Shown here in pieces: positions 16,465 through 25,874 of a DNA stretch of 40,375 nt. The position numbers and the translations under genes are program-made. The stretch lies in assembly GCA_023398615.1 (NCBI GenBank), contig JAEWSD010000066.1, positions 1 to 40,375 on the forward strand, written 5' to 3'. Each line of letters begins with the position of its first letter. Position 1 is the first letter of the stretch. Source of the DNA: Bacillota bacterium (GTDB lineage Bacteria; Bacillota; Clostridia; Lachnospirales; Lachnospiraceae). Below the pieces are notes generated by a model, which saw nothing but the letters and a program-made list of their open reading frames with translations, was not told where the DNA came from and made no database searches.

Positions 16465-18042
16465 TTGTATAGGACAATTATTGTAGATGATGAATTAAAG
16501 ATATGTCAATTAATACAATGCCTCGGTGCATGGGAGAGCCTGAACATTGAGATCATTGATGTCTGCCAGGACGGAGAGGCTGCTTTAGAAAGTATTGTAA
16601 AGCATAAACCGGATATTGTATTAACGGATATCCGTATGCCTGTATATGATGGGCTGGAGATTATACAGCAGGTTCGAAAGCAGGACATGGACACGGCTTT
16701 TATTGTTATAAGCGGCTACAAGCAGTTTGAGTATGCCAGACAGGCATTGCAATACGGGGTAGTGGACTTTCTTGTGAAGCCCATTAATCAAGAGGACTTG
16801 AATGCTGCCTTACAGAAAGCAGTTAATGGGATTATCGATCAGAAGAATGTGCAGAATGTCAATGAGATTCTGTACAACAAGGAAAAGAACGAAAAGGTAG
16901 CTCTCTTAAACAGGCTGGCAAGTGGTCTGGAGGCAGAAGAGCTAACAAATAGAGCACAATTGCAGGAAGAGAGCCCGCTATTTAAGAAGGATATTTTCCA
17001 GGCAGTCATTATTAAGACGAATAAAATGGAACTTAATATGAGTAAATCCAAATTCTCCGAAGATATGCTAAGTAATCTGGAGCGGATCATAAGCATAGAG
17101 GAAGCTATAGAAGTGGCCAAGGATGACGGGGTATACCTCCTGCTGAATTATCAGAAGAGTGACTATAAACGTATCAGAGAGGAATTGTTTGAGATTCTTA
17201 AACGAATGGTACGTGACAGGGATATCTATGGACAGTTTGAAATGACCATGGGTGTAGGCCTTCCTGTAACAAGCATTGGTGATATGAAACTGTCCGTTGA
17301 GACAGCACGCATTGCCTGGCAGCAACGGCTTCTGCTTACTGACAGGGAGTATCTGGAGTACGAAAAGTTACATATTGCAACAGAGAGTAAAACTGATTTT
17401 TGGAATGAGAAGGAATGGAGCGAGTTTCGGGCGGCATTGGAAAGCTGCAATCAAAGTAAGGCGAGCGAATTACTCAGTCTTATGGAGACGCATGTGAATC
17501 GGGAAAGCAGACTGAATCTGGAGGATCTATTTGATCATATACGACGTATTGTGCTGCAGGTGGAGAAACTGGTAACAGAGGATGAGACACTTGTAACCAA
17601 CCAGACGTTAACACATTTGATAGAGGAGCTTAAGTGTTCAGATTCAGTTTCCGATATCTTTCTTCATCTTAAGTTATATATTAACAAGTCTGTGCAGGAA
17701 TATTATGATCGTAAGACATCTATGAAGAAGTTGCCTGTCATAAGGGCAGAAGAATATATAGCTGAGCACTACATGCAGGATATATCTCTTGAGGAGATGG
17801 CACAGCAGGTGGATCTCAGCCCGGCCTATTTCTCAAAGCTGTTTAAGATGGTGGTAGGAGTCAACTACATAGAGTATCTGACACAGATTCGCTTAGAACA
17901 GTCTAAGAAGCTGTTAAAAACGACAACCTTACCTGTGAAGGCTATTGCAACCACTGTAGGCTATATGGATGAGAAGTATTTTCGTAAGATCTTTAAGAAG
18001 GTTGTGGGAATCAAACCTAGTGAATATCGTAAATTGCATTAA
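16465..18042 (+). CDS. Response regulator with AraC-type DNA-binding domain (YesN-like)
   Basis: The 525-residue protein has an N-terminal receiver domain (IIVDDE, phospho-acceptor Asp55 in LTDIRMP, and FLVKPI with the conserved Lys), a long middle region, and a C-terminal AraC double helix-turn-helix in the last 100 residues (ISLEEMAQQVDLSPAYFSKLF and GYMDEKYFRKIFKKVVG). This is the YesN-type architecture that typically controls carbohydrate uptake genes. I start it at TTG 16465, which has GGAGGGT six bases upstream and begins exactly at the receiver fold; the frame is open upstream to 16405, but that DNA holds the promoter. It forms one operon with the kinase 12 bases downstream. Its likely targets are the transporter genes at 20388-24024. 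Confidence 0.88.
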   Translation: MYRTIIVDDELKICQLIQCLGAWESLNIEIIDVCQDGEAALESIVKHKPDIVLTDIRMPVYDGLEIIQQVRKQDMDTAFIVISGYKQFEYARQALQYGVVDFLVKPINQEDLNAALQKAVNGIIDQKNVQNVNEILYNKEKNEKVALLNRLASGLEAEELTNRAQLQEESPLFKKDIFQAVIIKTNKMELNMSKSKFSEDMLSNLERIISIEEAIEVAKDDGVYLLLNYQKSDYKRIREELFEILKRMVRDRDIYGQFEMTMGVGLPVTSIGDMKLSVETARIAWQQRLLLTDREYLEYEKLHIATESKTDFWNEKEWSEFRAALESCNQSKASELLSLMETHVNRESRLNLEDLFDHIRRIVLQVEKLVTEDETLVTNQTLTHLIEELKCSDSVSDIFLHLKLYINKSVQEYYDRKTSMKKLPVIRAEEYIAEHYMQDISLEEMAQQVDLSPAYFSKLFKMVVGVNYIEYLTQIRLEQSKKLLKTTTLPVKAIATTVGYMDEKYFRKIFKKVVGIKPSEYRKLH

Positions 18043-18054
18043 AGGAGAAGGTAT

Positions 18055-18888
18055 ATGTCAATAGAGGCAGTAATTGTAATCATAGGTATTACCGTTCTAT
18101 ATATCCTATCCTTAGTTGCTATATACAGGCGTTGTATTCAATGTAACATAAGTGTAAAAGAGGAATGTGAGAGGCAGAAGGCAGAGACGGAGAAGAAATA
18201 TATGTCGAAGGTGCTGACCAAACAGATGCAGTATCAGACGTTACAAAGCCAGATTAATCCGCATTTTCTCTATAATACATTGGACTCCATTCGCGGCGAG
18301 GCACTTATGGAGGGAAATGACAGCATTGCGGCCATGACGGAACGACTATCCCGCTTCTTTCGGTACTGTATCTCCAACAAAGGGAACATAGCTACCATAC
18401 GGGATGAGATTAATAATATAGCAGACTATTTCTACATTCAGGAGTATCGCTTCGGTGATAAGTTCCATCTAAAGACGGAAGTAGAGGAGGATTGCTATAA
18501 CTATAAGATCCCGCAGATGACGTTACAGCCCATTGTGGAGAATGCCATCTATCATGGATTAGAGCGTAAGAAGGATGGAGGTACCGTCTCCATACAGGTC
18601 TTTGAGACAGATAAGAATGTGAAGATTCTTGTATCCGATAATGGTGTCGGAATGGATGAAGAGACGTTAGAACAGATTAATAAAAGACTTCGCAGTTCAG
18701 CAGAGTATACCCTTAAGGGATATGGGGAAAGTAAGAGCAAGAAGACCGGAATTGCATTAAAGAATGTCAATGACCGCATTCGACTGCATTATGGAAGTGA
18801 TTATGGAATTACGGTACATTCAACCAAGTATCTTGGAACGGATGTCAATATTCTAATTCCGAAGGTGAGAGAGAATGAGCAAAGTTGA
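18055..18888 (+). CDS. Short sensor histidine kinase (YesM/LytS type) without an extracellular sensor
   Basis: The 277-residue kinase has a single membrane segment at about 4-24, a coiled linker (35-60), the His_kinase motif QINPHFLYNTLDS with phospho-acceptor His70, and an HATPase domain (IVENAIYHG, DNGVGM, GIALKNVNDRI). Typical YesM proteins have two membrane segments enclosing a large extracellular dCache sensor plus HAMP; both are missing here. It must therefore receive its signal through a partner. The next gene, overlapping by 14 bases and encoding a pseudo-ATPase, is the obvious candidate. It phosphorylates the upstream regulator. Confidence 0.88.
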   Translation: MSIEAVIVIIGITVLYILSLVAIYRRCIQCNISVKEECERQKAETEKKYMSKVLTKQMQYQTLQSQINPHFLYNTLDSIRGEALMEGNDSIAAMTERLSRFFRYCISNKGNIATIRDEINNIADYFYIQEYRFGDKFHLKTEVEEDCYNYKIPQMTLQPIVENAIYHGLERKKDGGTVSIQVFETDKNVKILVSDNGVGMDEETLEQINKRLRSSAEYTLKGYGESKSKKTGIALKNVNDRIRLHYGSDYGITVHSTKYLGTDVNILIPKVRENEQS

Positions 18889-20284
18889 GATTGTAAGAGC
18901 GAAGAATATCTGTGCAGGTGAGAGGTATGGGTTAGACCACCTTAGTATGGATCTATACCAGGCGGAGACATTGCTGATTCTTGGGAACTGTTCTTCGGGA
19001 AAAGAGATTTTAAAAGAGGTGCTGATTGGTAAGACCACCGCTTATGAAGGTCAGTTCTACTGGAATGAAGAGCGCCTTGACAGAAAGAGGTTACATGAGA
19101 TTATTCAGAAGCATGAGATATTCTATGCCAGTCCTGATGAGGTTCTGATTGAAAGCTACACGGTAGCGGAGAATATCTACACCGTTCGGAGCGGTAAGAT
19201 CGGCATTAAGCCCAGCAAGAAAGCAATGCGGATCCAAACAGCCAATTTAATGAAGGCACTGGGGTTCCCACTGGATCCCGAGGCAGAGGTTAGAGATCTG
19301 GATTACTATGAGCGGCTGCTAGTCTGTCTGGCCAAAGCCGTATCTTATGGCAGTAAGGTGATTTTGTTCGACTATATGGATAATATTCTGCAAGTTAGTC
19401 ATCCTGCTTACCTGAAGACCTGGATGGCAGGGCAGAAGAAAGAGCAGCGGTCCTTTCTGATCTTTAGTGAGAAGTACGATGAAGTGTACAAATTATGTGA
19501 CCGTGTTCTTATTATGAGTGATGGTATTGATAAAAAGATTGCGCCTGTCAGTACAATTCTTCGACATGAGATTCCTTACTACTGGTTGGGAGAGGCTTAT
19601 AACAGTACGAGTCCCGGTACCGACACGAGTAGCCGGATTTCCTACGGCATGCAAAGAGGTAGCAGCTATAAAGACAGCAGATGTTATAACATTCTCGGAG
19701 TCTATGATAAGGACTGGGGCAATGGAGAGGACGAGCTGAAGTATTTCAGTAAGCTTTACTATACCAACAGGGAGGAGCTCACTGCGTATAGATATTTTTT
19801 TGATGACATTATAGAAAGTAAGTTAGCTAAGAAAAAGCAGTACATTTTTATAGAGAATAGAGAGTATGATAAGTTGTTAAGTGATTTCCCTATGACTCAT
19901 AATTTGATGCTACCAAGGAATAACAGGGAGCTACTATCAAGGACAAGCCGTACAAGAGAAGAAGTAATAGAGCAGGAATTCTACAAACAGTTTGATTTCC
20001 TGCAGAATCGTCATCGGCAGTATTCAGACTACTTCTTTTATCGACTGGTTGCCATTTATAGGTTTGAGCGGTTTCGAAAGAATCTGATGATACTGGACAA
20101 TGTGTTTCTTCGACTGGATATTGCAGAGGAGAAGTATATGCGAGACTATATCTTTCAGCTGGCGGAAAAGCGAAAGGTCGTTCTGATCAGCCACAGATTG
20201 CATGAAGTGGATCAGACGGCCGGTACAATTCTGTATGTGGAGGATGGCAAAATAGTAAAAGTTGATACAATGGGGCAAGAATAG
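18875..20284 (+). CDS. Degenerate RbsA-like ABC pseudo-ATPase, putative signalling partner
   Basis: The 469-residue protein keeps the general layout of a double-NBD sugar ATPase but has lost the catalytic motifs. The first Walker A is GNCSSGKE (37-44), with Glu where Ser/Thr is required. The signature region reads DLDYYERLLVCLAKA instead of LSGGQ. Walker B is ILFDYMD, and the H-loop His is absent (FSEKYDE). The second half has no Walker A or signature, but keeps LMILDNVFLRLD and ISHRLHEVD. It cannot be a normal transporter ATPase, and an intact RbsA is encoded 1.2 kb downstream. Overlap with the kinase gene implies a stoichiometric partnership, perhaps coupling the permease to the kinase. That role is inference. 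Confidence 0.75.
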   Translation: MSKVEIVRAKNICAGERYGLDHLSMDLYQAETLLILGNCSSGKEILKEVLIGKTTAYEGQFYWNEERLDRKRLHEIIQKHEIFYASPDEVLIESYTVAENIYTVRSGKIGIKPSKKAMRIQTANLMKALGFPLDPEAEVRDLDYYERLLVCLAKAVSYGSKVILFDYMDNILQVSHPAYLKTWMAGQKKEQRSFLIFSEKYDEVYKLCDRVLIMSDGIDKKIAPVSTILRHEIPYYWLGEAYNSTSPGTDTSSRISYGMQRGSSYKDSRCYNILGVYDKDWGNGEDELKYFSKLYYTNREELTAYRYFFDDIIESKLAKKKQYIFIENREYDKLLSDFPMTHNLMLPRNNRELLSRTSRTREEVIEQEFYKQFDFLQNRHRQYSDYFFYRLVAIYRFERFRKNLMILDNVFLRLDIAEEKYMRDYIFQLAEKRKVVLISHRLHEVDQTAGTILYVEDGKIVKVDTMGQE

Positions 20285-20285
20285 C

Positions 20286-20323
20286 AAAAAAGGACACCTT
20301 TTCATAAAATAGTGTCCTTTTTT
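20286..20323. terminator. Bidirectional terminator between signalling and transport genes
   Basis: AAAAAAGGACAC (20286-20297) pairs with GTGTCCTTTTTT (20312-20323): a 12-bp perfect stem with a T-run on the plus side and an A-run on the other. It directly follows the pseudo-ATPase stop, so the transporter genes need a separate promoter in 20324-20380. I could not pick one confidently there. Confidence 0.85.
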
Positions 20324-20387
20324 ATTATGTTGAAAAACGATAACCTAAGAGTACAAAAAATATTACATATATTTAGGAGGAGATACA

Positions 20388-21446
20388 ATGAAAAAAAGAG
20401 TACTTGGAGTTGTTCTTACAATTGTCATGATTGCAGCCTTACTTTCAGGCTGTGGTCAGAATTCTGAAACAAATGACAAACCTGCTGCCAGTGACAGCGC
20501 CGACAAGATTGTGAATGATACTGCTGATGCTGTTAAAACCATCAACGGTAAGGAACTTACTAAGATTGGACTTGCTGTTGCAGCAATGGACAATGAATTT
20601 ACAACTAACCTTGCAGCCAGCTTAGAGAAGACTGCAAAAGAGAATGGCATTGAAGTAGTTGTCGCTCAGGCTGATCAGACAACTGCAAAGCAGGTTGAAC
20701 AGATTGAGAACATGGTTATCTCGGGCTGTCAGGCAATCTGTGTTATCCCTGTAGATTTAACCGGTATCTTAGATGCATTAAAGAGTGCCAAAGAAAAAGG
20801 TGTTGTAATCTCCATGTGCGGATGTATTCCGGAAAGCAAAGATTACTATGATACCGTTGCTAACGTAGAGCAGTTTGACCTTGGCCAGAGTGCAGCAAAA
20901 GCAGCAGCTGAATGGATCGATGCAACATTCCCGGATGCGGCAGACGGCAGCATTGAAGTAGCTATCTTAGCTCTTAACAACACGGAAGAAGCAATCAAGA
21001 GAGAAAAGGGCTTAGAGGAAATCGAAAAATTAACAAAGAAAGCTAAGATTGTAGAAGTATATGATTCCACAGGTGCAGCTTCCATTCCTACAAAAGCACA
21101 GGAATACACTGAAATGATGTTAGTTTCCCATCCGGATGTAAAATGTATCCTTGCATACTCCGATTTCATGGGTCTTCCGGCAGACGAGGTAATCATGAGA
21201 ACCCCATCCATCGATAAGAGCAAATTCGGTATCTTCGGTTGTGATTATTCTTCTACAGGATGTGAAGCAATCAAGAAATCTGTAACAAATGAGAGTACAT
21301 ACAGGGGATCTGGCGCTTTCGGTGTTGAATTTGGTAAAGTTATGTTTGATACTGTAGTAGGTAACGTTCAGGTTGATGACTTAGGCGTATACTATGAGCC
21401 GACATTTGATATCAAAGCAAGTAATGTAGATGAGTATCTGAAATAA
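20388..21446 (+). CDS. Sugar-binding lipoprotein (RbsB-like, Peripla_BP_4)
   Basis: The 352-residue protein has a KKR n-region, a hydrophobic core and lipobox LSGC with Cys22, then an acidic linker and a type I periplasmic-binding fold. Within it are IGLAVAAMDNEF, the ADQTTAKQVEQIENM segment and AICVIPVD, all typical of ribose/galactose-type receptors. It delivers sugar to the ATPase-permease pair downstream. SD AGGAGG is eight bases before the ATG. A stem-loop follows the gene, as in the nucleoside operon. The ligand cannot be told; the neighbouring esterase hints at an acetylated sugar. Confidence 0.88.
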   Translation: MKKRVLGVVLTIVMIAALLSGCGQNSETNDKPAASDSADKIVNDTADAVKTINGKELTKIGLAVAAMDNEFTTNLAASLEKTAKENGIEVVVAQADQTTAKQVEQIENMVISGCQAICVIPVDLTGILDALKSAKEKGVVISMCGCIPESKDYYDTVANVEQFDLGQSAAKAAAEWIDATFPDAADGSIEVAILALNNTEEAIKREKGLEEIEKLTKKAKIVEVYDSTGAASIPTKAQEYTEMMLVSHPDVKCILAYSDFMGLPADEVIMRTPSIDKSKFGIFGCDYSSTGCEAIKKSVTNESTYRGSGAFGVEFGKVMFDTVVGNVQVDDLGVYYEPTFDIKASNVDEYLK

Positions 21447-21458
21447 GAACCAATTAGT

Positions 21459-21491
21459 GGAAGCAGTCAATGGCAACATAAGGCTGCTTCC
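21459..21491 (+). other. Stem-loop after the binding-protein gene
   Basis: GGAAGCAG (21459-21466) and CTGCTTCC (21484-21491) form a perfect 8-bp stem without a U-run between the binding-protein and ATPase genes. It probably stabilises the upstream mRNA end or permits partial readthrough. Confidence 0.5.
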
Positions 21492-21525
21492 AAATAATAT
21501 TAGAAAGATCTGCGAGGAAAGTCGA

Positions 21526-23004
21526 ATGGGTAAAATTCTAGAATTAGAGCATATTAGTAAATTTTATCCCGGCGTTGTTGCATTGGATGATGTTAGTTTT
21601 TTCATAGAGGAAGGACAGGTTCATGCACTTATGGGAGAGAATGGTGCCGGAAAATCAACTCTGATTAAGGTAATAAGTGGTGCTATTAAACCAGAGCGGG
21701 GATACATTAATATTTCTGGTGAGCGTTTTGACTCCTTAACACCGGCACTATCCAAGGATAAGGGAGTCGGTGTAATTTATCAGGAATTCAATTTAGTACC
21801 AACAATGTCAGTGGTAGAGAACATATTTTTAGGTGAGAAGATTGGCGGTTCTATCATACCTGACTTTGAGAAGATGCAAAGAAATGCACAGGACATCTTT
21901 GACGAGTTCGGAGTTGATATCGATCCGAAGGCTATGGTTGGAGAGCTTACACCAGGAAAGCAGCAGCTGGTGGAGATTGCGAAGACACTGACGAGAAATG
22001 TTAAGTTAATTATAATGGATGAGCCAAGTGCCTCCATATCCGTTGCAGATGTACAGACCTTATTCCGTATCATCGGCCAGTTGAAGGAGAAAGGTGTTAC
22101 AATCATCTATATCTCCCACCGTATGGAAGAGGTTTTTGAGATTGCAGATGTAGTCAGCATTATGCGGGACGGCCGGTACATTGGTACGAAGAGTATGAAA
22201 GAAGTCTCCCGTAAAGACTTAATTACCATGATGGTTGGACGGGAACTGAATGAATCCTATCCGGTACGTGAGAAGAACGTAGGGGAAGCAGTATTGGAAG
22301 TGGAGCATCTCTATGGTAATGGAGACAGAGAAATTAATTTCTGTCTGCACAAAGGAGAGATACTGGGAATCGCCGGCCTGGTTGGAGCAGGACGTACGGA
22401 ACTGGCGAAAGTAATTTATGGTGCTGCCAAGGCAGAGCACGGTGTGATACGTGTAAATGGAAAGGAAATGAAGATTAAGACGCCTCACGATGCGATTGCT
22501 GCAGGAATCGGTTATATCCCTGAAGATCGTAAGAATGAGGGGGCATTCTTAGAGTTTCCAATAGATTGGAATATATCGATCATGAGCTTGTCCCGATTGT
22601 CAAAGGGCATGGTTGTGGCCGTAAAGAAAATAGATGAGCTGGCTGCCTTGTTCCAACAGAAGTTAGGAATTAAGACGCCTACGATTAAGCAGTATGTTAA
22701 GAACCTCAGTGGTGGTAACCAGCAGAAGGTTGTAGTAGCGAAGACACTGGCAACCGACAGTAAGATCGTCATCTTTGATGAACCTACTCGAGGAATCGAT
22801 GTTGGTGCTAAGCAGGAAATCTACCAACTGATGAATTCTTTGATTGAGCAGGGAATCTCCATTATTATGATTTCCTCTGAGATGGAAGAACTAATCGGTA
22901 TGAGCGATCGAATCATTATTATGCATGAAGGAGCCATTACCGGCGAATTACAGAAAGAAGAATTCTCACAGAATAAGATTCTGGAGTATGCTTCAGGATT
23001 ATAG
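21526..23004 (+). CDS. Sugar ABC importer ATPase (RbsA/MglA-like)
   Basis: The 492-residue double-NBD ATPase has Walker A GENGAGKST, Walker B IIMDEPSAS and SHRMEE in the first half. The second half has GLVGAGRTE, LSGGNQQKVV and FDEPTRGIDVGAK, the usual RbsA pattern with a diverged second Walker A. I start it at ATG 21526, with GAGGAAAG just upstream and MGKILELEHISKFYPG as a normal N-terminus; the frame is open to 21457, but that part overlaps the stem-loop. It is the functional counterpart of the pseudo-ATPase at 18875. The permease starts nine bases after its stop. Confidence 0.92.
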   Translation: MGKILELEHISKFYPGVVALDDVSFFIEEGQVHALMGENGAGKSTLIKVISGAIKPERGYINISGERFDSLTPALSKDKGVGVIYQEFNLVPTMSVVENIFLGEKIGGSIIPDFEKMQRNAQDIFDEFGVDIDPKAMVGELTPGKQQLVEIAKTLTRNVKLIIMDEPSASISVADVQTLFRIIGQLKEKGVTIIYISHRMEEVFEIADVVSIMRDGRYIGTKSMKEVSRKDLITMMVGRELNESYPVREKNVGEAVLEVEHLYGNGDREINFCLHKGEILGIAGLVGAGRTELAKVIYGAAKAEHGVIRVNGKEMKIKTPHDAIAAGIGYIPEDRKNEGAFLEFPIDWNISIMSLSRLSKGMVVAVKKIDELAALFQQKLGIKTPTIKQYVKNLSGGNQQKVVVAKTLATDSKIVIFDEPTRGIDVGAKQEIYQLMNSLIEQGISIIMISSEMEELIGMSDRIIIMHEGAITGELQKEEFSQNKILEYASGL

Positions 23005-23013
23005 GAGGATGTC

Positions 23014-24024
23014 ATGAAAGAAAAACAAAAATTAAGTATGGGAGAGTTTCTGCGTAATAATATGGCATGGGTGTTACTTGTAGTATGTTGTGCTATCTTC
23101 TCTGTTATATCACCTAACTTCTTCTCCTTTGTTAATATCATCAATATTCTGAATCAGAATGCCTATATTATCATTACCGCCCTTGGTATTTCCTTTATCA
23201 TGATGGCTGGTGAGGTAGATATCTCCGTTGGTTTTGCCATTTCCTTAAATGGCGTTGTCGTCGCATTATTAATGACGAAGTATGGTATGCCACCGGTACT
23301 TGGTGTCATTGTTTCCATTGTACTTGGTATTATAATCTGTTTGGTAAATATGCTGGTTGCCCATAAGCTGAAACTACAGTTATTTATGGCAACGGTAGGT
23401 ACGACTACAATCTTCCAGGGTCTTGCTTTTGTATTGACACAGTCCAAGACCATCAGCAATCTTCCTGCTGCTTTCAAATGGATAGGCCAGGGTTATGTTG
23501 GGCCATTTCCAATTCCGGTTATTATTGCATTTGTGCTATTCCTGATTGTCAGCTTCATTCTTAATAAGACCTACATTGGCAGGTATGTATTTGCCATTGG
23601 CGGCAATGTGGAAGCTGCGAGACTGGCAGGTATCAATGTATTCGGAATGAAAGTATTCATCGCAGGAATTGCCGGATTTATGACAGGTGTTGGTGCCATC
23701 ATTCTATCCGCCAGACTTGGTTCCGTTACGGCTAATATGGGTACCGGACTTGAATTTACCATCATTACAGCAGTATTATTAGGCGGTGTAAGTGTTCGCG
23801 GCGGTGAAGGTAAGATCAGCGGCGTAGTTGCCGGTGTACTGATTCTTGCAATCCTCTCCAATGGTATGCAGCTTGCCAGACTGGATGTATACTATCAATT
23901 TGTTGCCAAAGGTATCATCATGTTAGCTGCCATCGGCTTTGATGTATTCCAGTTAAACCGTAAGAAAAAAGCATCTGTGAAGATTCAGGCCGTAGATACC
24001 GCGGAACAGACAGAGAAAAAATAA
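23014..24024 (+). CDS. Sugar ABC importer permease (RbsC-like)
   Basis: The 336-residue polytopic protein of the BPD_transp_2 family has the family motif GEVDISVGFAISLNG near residue 67, NTYIGRY-like NKTYIGRYVFAIGGNVEAARLAG, and about eight to ten helices ending near 310, followed by a charged tail. SD AGGAGG precedes the ATG. With the receptor and ATPase it makes a complete importer. The single permease presumably acts as a homodimer, unlike the two-permease nucleoside system at 8072-10095. Confidence 0.92.
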   Translation: MKEKQKLSMGEFLRNNMAWVLLVVCCAIFSVISPNFFSFVNIINILNQNAYIIITALGISFIMMAGEVDISVGFAISLNGVVVALLMTKYGMPPVLGVIVSIVLGIIICLVNMLVAHKLKLQLFMATVGTTTIFQGLAFVLTQSKTISNLPAAFKWIGQGYVGPFPIPVIIAFVLFLIVSFILNKTYIGRYVFAIGGNVEAARLAGINVFGMKVFIAGIAGFMTGVGAIILSARLGSVTANMGTGLEFTIITAVLLGGVSVRGGEGKISGVVAGVLILAILSNGMQLARLDVYYQFVAKGIIMLAAIGFDVFQLNRKKKASVKIQAVDTAEQTEKK

Positions 24025-24045
24025 CGTTAGAAAGGGAAATGAGTG

Positions 24046-25557
24046 ATGAGACTGGGGCATAAGATTGTCAGTGATGGAATGGTTCTGCAACGCGGGGAAG
24101 ACTTTGTTCTTACCGGGGATGGACCGAATGGCGCGGAAGTCGTTGTAAGCTTTGCCGGTATGAAGAAACGGGTTCGTTGTAAGGAGAATGTATTTTCCGT
24201 ATGTTTTGAGCAACTTGAGGCTGGTGGTCCTTACTCCCTCGATGTTTCCTGTAACGGTGGGACAACAACCGTATCGGATGTCCTTGTTGGTGATGTATAT
24301 TTTATGAGTGGCCAGTCTAACATGGAGCTGGATATCAACTGGGTATATCACAGCTTTGAAGAGGAGATAGATACCTTTGATTCGGACAGCATTCGCCAGT
24401 TCAAGGTGCCAATTGACTATGATTTTAATGAAGCGCTTACAGATGTGGCAGCAGGCAGCTGGGTGAAAACCAAGGGAGATGCGAAAAAGACATTTGGTGC
24501 CATTGGATTTTTTATGGCGAAGAAGCTGTACGAGCAGAATGGTGTTCCTATTGGCTTGATTCAGACAGCTGTACCGGGTTGCCCTATTGAATCCTTTTTG
24601 ACGAAGGAGAATGCCGAGAAGTTCCGGAAGATATCTTTAGATGAGATTTGTTATGATAAGCAGGCAATGAAGGCAAAGACAGATCGAGACCTGACAAGCT
24701 GGCAGGAGAGGGTTAGTCAACTGCTCATTCAGGATCGTAGCATGCCGGAGCAACAAGTAAAACGAACGGTTATTCCATTGTGGTGGGAGAATGATAAGGA
24801 GCAGGCGGGCATCTATACCTTTCGCAGGAAAGTAAACCTTCCAAAACAGCCGGAAGAGAATGCGATATTAAAGCTTGGCCTCATTATTGAAGCTGACTAT
24901 ACCTACGTGAACGGAAAGTTAGTCGGACAGACAGAGTACCAGTACCCACCAAGACGGTATGTGGTGCCAAAAGAGCTTCTTCATGAAGGGGAGAATGAGA
25001 TTGTCGTGAAGGTGATTGTCACCAATGGCGTCTGCAGATTCTGGGAGAAGTTAGACTATACACTTCAGGTAGAGGAAACCACCTATGACCTGATGGGTGT
25101 ATGGGAATTCAGCAAAGGCCCATTCTCCAAGTACGGTTTCTTTGCGAATACGTTCTACGAGTATCTGCCTTACGGAGTCTATAATGCCATGCTTGCACCG
25201 CTGATGGACTATAAGGTGGCAGGTCTGCTTTGGTATCAGGGTGAGAGTAACATCAGTCATCCGGAAGGATACTATAAGAAATTCAAGACATTAGTTGAGC
25301 AATTCAGAAGTCAGATGAAGAACCCTAAGTTTCCTGTGTACTATGTACAGATTGCCTGCTATGAGGATCCAAACGATAAGGATGGTATCGGTTGGGCTGC
25401 AATCCGACAGGAGCAGGAGAAAGCGCAGTCCATAGACAACGCGTATATGGTCGTGTCCGGTGATGTCGGCTCTGCAACGGATCTACATCCACAGAATAAG
25501 AAAGCAATCGGTGAGAGAATCGCTGATTTAGTAGCAAACTTTCCGTATGTAAGATAA
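24046..25557 (+). CDS. Sialate O-acetylesterase-like SGNH hydrolase, 3' end probably replaced
   Basis: The 503-residue protein has the SIAE hallmarks SGQSNM (nucleophile Ser91), LLWYQGESN, and a C-terminal DLHPQNKKAIGERIADL carrying the Asp-His pair, with a beta-sandwich insertion in the middle. Such enzymes remove acetyl groups from sialic acid or plant xylan; no signal peptide is present, so it would act on imported sugars. The start is ATG 24046 with AAAGGG upstream. The last three codons and stop (from about 25545) overlap yjdF-derived sequence in another frame, so a short native C-terminus has been lost. The catalytic residues are all kept, so activity may survive. Confidence 0.8.
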   Translation: MRLGHKIVSDGMVLQRGEDFVLTGDGPNGAEVVVSFAGMKKRVRCKENVFSVCFEQLEAGGPYSLDVSCNGGTTTVSDVLVGDVYFMSGQSNMELDINWVYHSFEEEIDTFDSDSIRQFKVPIDYDFNEALTDVAAGSWVKTKGDAKKTFGAIGFFMAKKLYEQNGVPIGLIQTAVPGCPIESFLTKENAEKFRKISLDEICYDKQAMKAKTDRDLTSWQERVSQLLIQDRSMPEQQVKRTVIPLWWENDKEQAGIYTFRRKVNLPKQPEENAILKLGLIIEADYTYVNGKLVGQTEYQYPPRRYVVPKELLHEGENEIVVKVIVTNGVCRFWEKLDYTLQVEETTYDLMGVWEFSKGPFSKYGFFANTFYEYLPYGVYNAMLAPLMDYKVAGLLWYQGESNISHPEGYYKKFKTLVEQFRSQMKNPKFPVYYVQIACYEDPNDKDGIGWAAIRQEQEKAQSIDNAYMVVSGDVGSATDLHPQNKKAIGERIADLVANFPYVR

Positions 25558-25874
25558 CATTCGGGGCTGAGCCTAAAGACTATGAAGTTCAGGAATTTGT
25601 GTTGAGAAATTACTATAATCTTCGCTTCAGTCCTTCTGTTATTACTGAACAAGAAAGTAAGGAAAGGATTAATCCAAAACGGCTGCAGAGAGAAGTTAAA
25701 AAACAGGTAGACAATGTGGGCATTGGAACTAAATCACAACTAGCTCTGAAACTTCAACAGGAACAGGGGAAAATGGAAAGAAAAAATCATTCTCGTGAAC
25801 AAAGAGAGGCTGAGAAACAATTTCAATTTGAACTGAAACAGCAGAAAAGGAAAGAGAAACATAAGGGCAGGTAA
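25545..25874 (+). pseudogene. yjdF: yjdF, 5'-truncated remnant
   Basis: The frame from 25545 reads CKITFGAEPKDYEV, then NYYNLRFSP, INPKRLQREVKKQ, GIGTKSQLALKLQQEQ, and a highly basic tail with SREQREAEKQ. This is the YjdF family (DUF2992), whose members are small RNA-binding-like proteins often under a yjdF riboswitch. The N-terminal part, roughly 30 residues, and any start codon are missing; only internal GTG/TTG codons near 25599 could start a shorter product. The fragment abuts the esterase end without a gap, marking a recombination junction. No riboswitch remains upstream. Confidence 0.75.
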
